Below are positions 59,032-64,000 of a DNA stretch of 64,000 nucleotides, in pieces (the first letter of the stretch is position 1; every line of letters starts with the position of its first letter). Source of the DNA: Streptomyces sp. R44 (lineage in GTDB: Bacteria > Actinomycetota > Actinomycetes > Streptomycetales > Streptomycetaceae). A program made the position numbers and the translations under genes. The stretch is taken from positions 1,178,001-1,242,000 of the forward strand of contig NZ_CP163444.1 in the NCBI RefSeq assembly GCF_041053105.1. The letters run 5' to 3'. Below the pieces are notes generated by a model, which saw only the letters and a list, made by a program, of their open reading frames with translations, made no database searches and was not told the origin of the DNA.

Positions 59032-60258
59032 TCAGGCCGCCTCGCGGCCCAGGGCCGCCAGCGGGTCGTCCAGTACCGGCTGCCAGGCCAGTTCGGCCGC
59101 GCCCACCAGGCTGTTGTGGTCCAGGGTGCACGGGAGGATCGGCACCCCGCCGCTGCGGCCCCACAGGCTGCGGTCCGCGACCACCGCGCGGAGCCGCTCG
59201 GGGTCCGCGTCCAGGAGCTCGCGGTGGAGCCCGCCGAGGATGATCCGGTCCGGGTTGAGGATGTTCACCAGGCCCGCGAGGCCCAGGCCCAGGCGGTCGA
59301 TCAACTCGCCCACCGCCACCCGGACACCCGGGTCGCCCGGGCTGGTGCGCAGCAGGTCACGGGACTGCTGGAGCAGGGAGACCTCCGGTCCCGGAACCCG
59401 GCCCGCCGCCGTGAGGAACGCCAGCGGGTCCGTCTCGACGTCCAGGCAGCCGCGGCTGCCGCAGTGGCAGGGGCGGCCCTCGGGGTTCACCGTGAGGTGG
59501 CCGACCTCCAGGGCCAGGCCCGAACTTCCGGTGTGGAGGCGGCCGTCGAGGACCAGCGCCCCGCCGACGCCCCGGTGGCCGGTCGCCACACAGAGCAGGT
59601 CCCTGGCGCCGCGCCCCGCGCCGTGACGGTGCTCGGCGAGCGCGGCGAGGTTCACGTCGTTGCCGGTGAACGCGGGGCCTTCGATGCCCGCGGCCCGCAC
59701 CCGCTCGGCGAAGATCTCCCGCACCGGCGCCCCGGCCGGCCAGGCGAGGTGCAGCGGATTGAGGGCCGTCCCCTCGGGTTCGGCGACGGCGGAGGGCGCG
59801 GCGAGTCCCGCCCCCACGCAGCGGCGGCCGCTCTCCGCCAGGAGCGCGGCGCCCGCGTCGACCACCGCGCCGAGGACCTGGGCGGGGTCGGCCGAGACCG
59901 TGACGCAGCCGGGCGCCGTGGCCACGATGGTGCCGCCGAGTCCGACGAGCGCGGCGCGGAAGCCGTCCGCGTGGACCTGCGCCGCGAGCGCGACGGGACC
60001 CTTCTCGTCGACGGCCAGGCGATGCGAGGGGCGGCCCTGGGAGCCCGCGGCGGCACCGGGGTTGGAGTCGACGCGGATCAGGCCGAGGGCCTCCAGCTCG
60101 GCCGCGACGGCGCCGGCCGTGGCTCGGGTGACGCCGAGTTCCGCCGTGAGGACGGCCCGGGTCGGCGCCCTGCCGGTGTGCACCAGTTCCAGCGCGGGGC
60201 CGAGCGCGTTACGCCCCCTGTCCAGCCGTGTCCGGGTCGTCGTCGCCTTGCCGTTCAT
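59032..60258 (-). CDS. ROK-family transcriptional regulator
   Basis: A 408-aa protein with an N-terminal winged helix (ELVHTGRAPTRAVLTAELGVTRATAGAVAAELEALGLI, about 25-62) and a ROK sugar-kinase-like domain. The zinc motif is EVGHLTVNPEG followed by RPCHCGSRGCLDVE, with His and three Cys. The ATP site looks degraded, as in repressors: LAAQVHADGFRAALVGLGG is poorly matched to DxGGT. It is divergent from the MFS gene at 60376 and upstream of the LLM gene. It is a candidate to bind the tandem operator next to its 3' end. Confidence 0.9.
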   Translation of the reverse strand: MNGKATTTRTRLDRGRNALGPALELVHTGRAPTRAVLTAELGVTRATAGAVAAELEALGLIRVDSNPGAAAGSQGRPSHRLAVDEKGPVALAAQVHADGFRAALVGLGGTIVATAPGCVTVSADPAQVLGAVVDAGAALLAESGRRCVGAGLAAPSAVAEPEGTALNPLHLAWPAGAPVREIFAERVRAAGIEGPAFTGNDVNLAALAEHRHGAGRGARDLLCVATGHRGVGGALVLDGRLHTGSSGLALEVGHLTVNPEGRPCHCGSRGCLDVETDPLAFLTAAGRVPGPEVSLLQQSRDLLRTSPGDPGVRVAVGELIDRLGLGLAGLVNILNPDRIILGGLHRELLDADPERLRAVVADRSLWGRSGGVPILPCTLDHNSLVGAAELAWQPVLDDPLAALGREAA

Positions 60259-60375
60259 GGGGGTGAGTCTCCCATGATCGGGCCCGTGGGGTGGCCCCGG
60301 GCGGGGGTGGGCCGCGGGGGCGCGGTGGGGGACGCCCGCTTGATTGCCGCTGCCGGTGGGCCCTATCCTGAGTTT

Positions 60376-61593
60376 GTGCCGCTACTAAACAAAGTACGGA
60401 CGGCCGTATCGGGGGGCCCCGGCGGAGACACCGCCACCCACTCCCTGTCCCGCCTCCGCTCCGCCCTGACCCTCTTCTTCGCCCTCGACGGCTTCCTGTT
60501 CGCCGGCTGGGTCGTCCGGATCCCCGCCATCAAGCAGCAGACCGGCGCTTCGGCCGGCGACCTCGGCCTCGCCCTCCTCGGGGTGTCCGCGGGCGCCGTG
60601 ATCACGATGACGCTGACCGGGCGGCTCTGCCGTCGGTACGGCTCCCACGCCGTGACGGTCGCCACCGGCGTCCTGCTGTCCTTGTCGGTCGCCCTTCCCG
60701 CGCTCACCCGGTCCCCGCTCGCGCTCGGTCTCGTCCTGCTCGTCTTCGGCGCCGCGTACGGGGGGATCAACGTCGCCATGAACAGCGCCGCCGTGGATCT
60801 CGTGGCCGCGTTGCGGCGGCCGGTGATGCCGAGTTTCCACGCCGCGTTCAGCCTGGGAGGCATGCTCGGGGCGGGCCTGGGCGGGCTGCTCGCCGGGAGC
60901 CTGTCCCCCACCGGTCACCTCCTCGGCCTCACCGTGGTCGGTCTCGCCCTGACCGCTGCCGCCGGGCCCGTACTCCTGCGACACCCCTCCCCCGTGCTTC
61001 CCGAGACCCTTCCGGCACCGTCCGGCTCCACGGCCTCCGGCGGGCGCCGTACGGTGCTCGTCTTCGGTGTCATCGCGCTCTGCACGGCGTACGGAGAGGG
61101 CGCGCTGGCGGATTGGGGGGCCCTCCATCTCACCCAGGACCTGCAGGCCCACCCCGGGGTGGCCGCCGCGGGGTACTCCGTCTTCGCGCTGGCCATGACC
61201 GCCGGGCGCCTCTCCGGCACCGCACTGCTCGAACGCCTCGGCCAGACCCGCACCCTGGTCGCCGGCGGCACCGTCGCCGCCCTGGGGATGCTGCTCGGCT
61301 CGCTCGCGCCGAGCGTCTGGGCCACGCTCCTCGGCTTCGCCGTCACCGGCCTCGGCCTCGCCAACATCTTCCCCGTCGCCGTGGCCCGCGCCGGTGCGAT
61401 CGCGGGCCCCGGCGGCGTGGCGACGGCCTCCACCCTCGGGTACGGCGGCATGCTCCTCGGCCCGCCCTCGATCGGCTTCCTCGCCGACTGGTTCTCCCTG
61501 CCGGTGGCCCTCACGACCGTCGCCGTGCTCGCGGGCGGTGCGGCGGCCATGGGGTACGCGGCGCGCAACGCGGGTGCGGGCCGGGAGAGTTGA
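60376..61593 (+). CDS. MFS transporter
   Basis: A 405-aa twelve-helix transporter. Helix 1 is ALTLFFALDGFLFAGWVVRIPAIKQQTGAS, the loop motif is GRLCRRYGSHAV, and YGGINVAMNSAAVDL with MPSFHAAFSLGGMLGAGLGGLLAG match the fucose-permease/YbjJ-like group. The substrate is unknown, possibly a sugar given the divergent ROK regulator. The start is taken as the GTG at 60376; a TATCCT at 60363-60368 close by could be a -10 box, implying a nearly leaderless transcript. The start is the least certain part. Confidence 0.87.
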   Translation: MPLLNKVRTAVSGGPGGDTATHSLSRLRSALTLFFALDGFLFAGWVVRIPAIKQQTGASAGDLGLALLGVSAGAVITMTLTGRLCRRYGSHAVTVATGVLLSLSVALPALTRSPLALGLVLLVFGAAYGGINVAMNSAAVDLVAALRRPVMPSFHAAFSLGGMLGAGLGGLLAGSLSPTGHLLGLTVVGLALTAAAGPVLLRHPSPVLPETLPAPSGSTASGGRRTVLVFGVIALCTAYGEGALADWGALHLTQDLQAHPGVAAAGYSVFALAMTAGRLSGTALLERLGQTRTLVAGGTVAALGMLLGSLAPSVWATLLGFAVTGLGLANIFPVAVARAGAIAGPGGVATASTLGYGGMLLGPPSIGFLADWFSLPVALTTVAVLAGGAAAMGYAARNAGAGRES

Positions 61594-61625
61594 CCCGGGG
61601 AACCGGCGGCCTCGACGGCGGCGCG

Positions 61626-62021
61626 TCAGCCCAGCGTGTACTCCAGGACGTAGGAGTGGCCGCCGCCCTCGGACCGGATGATCTCCAGGTCACCGGCGAT
61701 CCCCGCGAGGTCTCCGGAGCCCGTTCCCCGGACCACGGAGATCGCGAGCTTCTCGCCCTGGCTGCCGGGCGCGCTGTGCTGGAGGACGAAGGAGCCCTTG
61801 CGGCCGTCCAGTTCGCCCGTGAAGCGCTCCACGGCGACATACGCGACGGGGCTGCCCTCGACGTCGGCCACCGACAGCATGTTCACGGTGCTGGTGCCGG
61901 TCAGGGCGCCCTGGAAGGTCTTGGTGATCCGCACGCGGCCGAGCGCGGCGCCCGGGCCTTCGTCGAGAACCTCCGGTTCGAAGGAGGTGAGATCGAACGT
62001 TCCGCCGGCCTTTGTGCTCAT
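61626..62021 (-). CDS. DUF3224 domain-containing protein
   Basis: A 131-aa beta-barrel protein: FDLTSFEPEVLDEGPGAALGRVRITKTFQGALTGTSTVNMLS, SPVAYVAVERFTGELDGRKGSFVLQHS and SGDLAGIAGDLEI, ending HSYVLEYTLG. This is the DUF3224 (allene-oxide-cyclase-like fold) family, function unknown. AAGGGG precedes the ATG at 62021. It lies 73 bp downstream of the marR stop on the same strand and may be cotranscribed with it. Confidence 0.9.
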   Translation of the reverse strand: MSTKAGGTFDLTSFEPEVLDEGPGAALGRVRITKTFQGALTGTSTVNMLSVADVEGSPVAYVAVERFTGELDGRKGSFVLQHSAPGSQGEKLAISVVRGTGSGDLAGIAGDLEIIRSEGGGHSYVLEYTLG

Positions 62022-62094
62022 GCCGCACCCCTTGAGTCCTGATCGTCGATGTCGCACAGCAGGCTCGCACGCGGCACTGACAATCCCCGGATCC

Positions 62095-62493
62095 TCAGGG
62101 GGTGCCGTCGAGCATGCGCGTCAGCACTTCGCGCTGGATCGGCTGCGTCTCGGCATGGCGGGCGAGGCCCTTCTCCGTGAGTTTCACCTGGACGCCGCGC
62201 CGGTCCTCGGTGCACATCCCCCGCAGGACCAGGCCGTCCCTCTCCAGGCGGGCGACGAGCCGGGACAGGGCGCTCTGGCTGAGGTGGACGCGGCCGGCGA
62301 GTTCCTGGACGCGCCAGGCCGCGGGGCCTTCCCCGGTCGCGCCCTCGGCCAGCACGTCGAGGACCTCGAAGTCGCTGGCGCCGATCCCGTACGAGTGGAG
62401 CGCCCGGTCGAGCTCACAGGTCGTGCGGGCGTGCAGGGCGAGGACGTCACGCCACTCGTCCACGAGCGCGCGTTCGGACTTGTTCGCTGCCAT
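62095..62493 (-). CDS. MarR-family transcriptional regulator
   Basis: A 132-aa winged-helix protein: TTCELDRALHSYGIGASDFEVLDVLAEG, the recognition helix VHLSQSALSRLVARLERDGLVLRG and the wing CTEDRRGVQVKLTEKGLARH. It diverges from an EmrB/QacA-type exporter with two tandem palindromes in the 87-bp gap, the usual arrangement for a MarR repressor that is released by the exporter's substrate. Confidence 0.94.
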   Translation of the reverse strand: MAANKSERALVDEWRDVLALHARTTCELDRALHSYGIGASDFEVLDVLAEGATGEGPAAWRVQELAGRVHLSQSALSRLVARLERDGLVLRGMCTEDRRGVQVKLTEKGLARHAETQPIQREVLTRMLDGTP

Positions 62494-62538
62494 GACCGCA
62501 CGGTAGCAGAGGCCCGGAGTTTTGTTGCAGAGGAATTA

Positions 62539-62567
62539 AATGCACTTGCATTCAATGCATGTGCATG
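62539..62567. promoter_or_regulatory. Tandem MarR operators
   Basis: AATGCA-CT-TGCATT (62539-62552) is a perfect palindrome; ATGCA-TG-TGCAT (62555-62566) within AATGCATGTGCATG repeats it 15 bp downstream. They lie between the divergent marR and exporter genes, ending 13 bp before the exporter ATG. Confidence 0.8.
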
Positions 62568-62580
62568 TACCGTCCTGTGC

Positions 62581-64000
62581 ATGACCTCTCCGCTCCCCGC
62601 CGAACGCTGGAGTCCGCGCCTCTGGGGCACCCTCCTCGTGCTCTGCGCCGCGATGTTCCTCGACGCCCTCGACGTCTCCATGGTCGGCGTCGCCCTGCCC
62701 TCGATCGCCACCGACCTCGGCCTCTCCACCGCCACGCTCCAGTGGATCGTGAGCGGCTACATCCTCGGCTACGGCGGCCTGCTGCTCCTCGGCGGCCGCG
62801 CGGCCGACCTCCTCGGCCGGCGCCGCGTCTTCCTCGTCGCCCTCGCGGTCTTCGCGCTCGCCTCCCTGCTCGGCGGGCTCGTCGACTCCGGGCCCCTCCT
62901 CATCGCGAGCCGGTTCATCAAGGGGCTCAGCGCCGCCTTCACCGCCCCCGCCGGCCTGTCGATCATCACCACGACCTTCAAGGAGGGCCCGCAGCGCAAC
63001 CGGGCCCTGTCCATCTACACCACCTGCGCCGCCACCGGCTTCTCCATGGGCCTCGTCCTGTCCGGACTGCTCACGGAGCTCAGCTGGCGCTGGACCATGC
63101 TGCTCCCGGCGCCCGTCGCCCTGATCGCCCTCGTCTTCGCGCTGCGCCTCATCCCGCACAGCGCCCGCGAGAACTCCTCCGGCGGCTACGACCTGCCCGG
63201 CGCCGTCACCGGCACGGCCGCGATGCTGCTGCTCGTCTTCACCGTCGTCCAGGCCCCCGAGAAGGGCTGGGCCTCCGCCCGTACCCTCCTGTCCTTCCTG
63301 GTGGTCGCCGCCCTGCTCGCCGCCTTCGTCCTGATCGAGCGGCGCAGCACAAGTCCCCTCGTCCGGCTCGGGGTGCTGCGCTCCGGCTCGCAGGTCCGGG
63401 CCCAGCTGGGCGCGGCGGCGTTCTTCGGCTCGTACGTCGCCTTCCAGTTCATCGTCACGCAGTACATGCAGTCGCTGCTCGGCTGGTCGGCGCTCCAGAC
63501 CGCGCTCGCCTTCCTGCCGGCCGGTGTGCTCGTCGCGCTCTCGTCGACGAGGATCGGCGCGATCGTGGACCGGTTCGGCACGCCCCGGGTGATCGCGGTC
63601 GGCTTCACCCTCCTCGTCGTCGGCTACGCACTCTTCCTGCGGATCTCGCTCACCCCGCAGTACGCGGCCGTGATCCTGCCGTCGATGCTGCTGCTCGGTG
63701 CGGCCTGCGCCCTGGTCTTCCCCTCGCTCAACATCCAGGCCACCAACGGAGTGGAGGACGCGGAACAAGGGATGGTGTCGGGGCTGCTCAACACCTCCAT
63801 CCAGGTCGGCGGCGCGCTCTTCCTCGCCGTGACCACCGCCGTCATCACCGCGGACGGCCACGATGCCACCGCTTCCCCGCAGGCCGTCCTGGACAGCTTC
63901 CGGCCCGGCCTTGCCGTGGTCACGGTCATCGCCCTGGCAGGACTTCTGATCACACTGCCGGGGCTGCGGAAGGCGCGGCGGCCCGTCGAGTCGGTCGTGG
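62581..64000 (+). CDS. MFS drug exporter (DHA2/EmrB-QacA), 3' end beyond window
   Basis: 473 codons of a 14-helix exporter are visible, without a stop codon. Helix 1 is AAMFLDALDVSMVGVALPSIATDLGLS (motif D1), motif A is GGRAADLLGRRRVFLV, and SGLLTELSWRWTMLLPAPVA is motif C-like; PSLNIQATNGVEDAEQGMVSGLLNTSIQVGGALFLAV lies near the end. The ATG follows tandem MarR-type palindromes, so it is very likely repressed by the divergent MarR protein. It probably confers resistance to a hydrophobic compound. Confidence 0.92.
   Translation, partial: MTSPLPAERWSPRLWGTLLVLCAAMFLDALDVSMVGVALPSIATDLGLSTATLQWIVSGYILGYGGLLLLGGRAADLLGRRRVFLVALAVFALASLLGGLVDSGPLLIASRFIKGLSAAFTAPAGLSIITTTFKEGPQRNRALSIYTTCAATGFSMGLVLSGLLTELSWRWTMLLPAPVALIALVFALRLIPHSARENSSGGYDLPGAVTGTAAMLLLVFTVVQAPEKGWASARTLLSFLVVAALLAAFVLIERRSTSPLVRLGVLRSGSQVRAQLGAAAFFGSYVAFQFIVTQYMQSLLGWSALQTALAFLPAGVLVALSSTRIGAIVDRFGTPRVIAVGFTLLVVGYALFLRISLTPQYAAVILPSMLLLGAACALVFPSLNIQATNGVEDAEQGMVSGLLNTSIQVGGALFLAVTTAVITADGHDATASPQAVLDSFRPGLAVVTVIALAGLLITLPGLRKARRPVESVV

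Noticed and set aside
62536..63861. 441-codon minus-strand frame opposite the EmrB-type exporter
   Set aside because: It is a Gly/Glu/Asp/Arg-rich shadow of the exporter reading frame.

Overview
The window looks like chromosomal DNA of a Streptomyces or very close relative. The evidence is very high GC with strong third-position GC bias, frequent GTG and TTG starts, ATGA/GTGA stop-start overlaps, and gene families typical of Streptomyces (HutD, a DUF6643-like protein, Rv1733c-like and SHOCT proteins, many MFS exporters). I saw no rRNA, tRNA, CRISPR array or replication origin.

Left end (1-7800) is accessory. A minus-strand class II lanthipeptide operon reads lanA (6671-6501), lanM, lanT, then an ABC ATPase and permease (probable immunity) cut by the window edge. 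The 56-aa precursor was identified by translating the short reading frame directly. Its core closely resembles the alpha peptide of the two-component lantibiotic lacticin 3147, including the lipid II-binding type motif CTLTxEC. A perfect 15-bp hairpin separates lanA from lanM. Upstream lies a scar made of a decayed IS630-type transposase and, on the other strand, a short remnant resembling the hexapeptide-repeat C-terminus of Pls/PosA-type NRPSs.

7857-19064 is mostly ordinary chromosome: an MHS-type transporter, a PucR/GAF regulator with a 3-hydroxybutyrate-dehydrogenase-type SDR, a Nudix hydrolase, Lnt (lipoprotein acylation), a PH-like membrane protein, an Asp/Glu racemase and an HpnB-like glycosyltransferase.

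17625-29784 is a nitrogen/histidine region: an amino-acid permease divergent from an IclR regulator, HutC-like GntR divergent from hutU-hutG, then hutD, a large Orn/Lys/Arg-type decarboxylase and hutH on the minus strand, and a second IclR regulator divergent from hutH. Near-identical palindromes (TCTSGGATCCSAGA) occur before hutU and twice before hutH, which suggests one shared regulator. No imidazolonepropionase (hutI) gene is in the window.

30123-35887 is a complete peptide/nickel-type ABC importer operon with two fused ATPases. 35903-39935 holds an ArsR-type regulator with a divergent 14-TM exporter and a secreted M4 metalloprotease. 40396-52070 contains housekeeping and poorly known genes, including a beta-helix/AAA+ fusion, a membrane protein with a GHSQG hydrolase motif, a DeoR regulator, two SRPBCC proteins, a Cds1-like PLP enzyme and an anti-sigma-type ATPase. 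A 208-bp inverted-repeat element sits at 48908-49115.

52095-64000 carries an FtsX/MacB-type ABC exporter with a SHOCT protein, a TetR/DUF4865 pair, a methyltransferase, an LLM flavin/F420 oxidoreductase behind a striking tandem palindromic operator, a ROK regulator with a divergent MFS, a DUF3224 protein, and a MarR/EmrB-type efflux pair with tandem operators; the last gene runs off the right edge.
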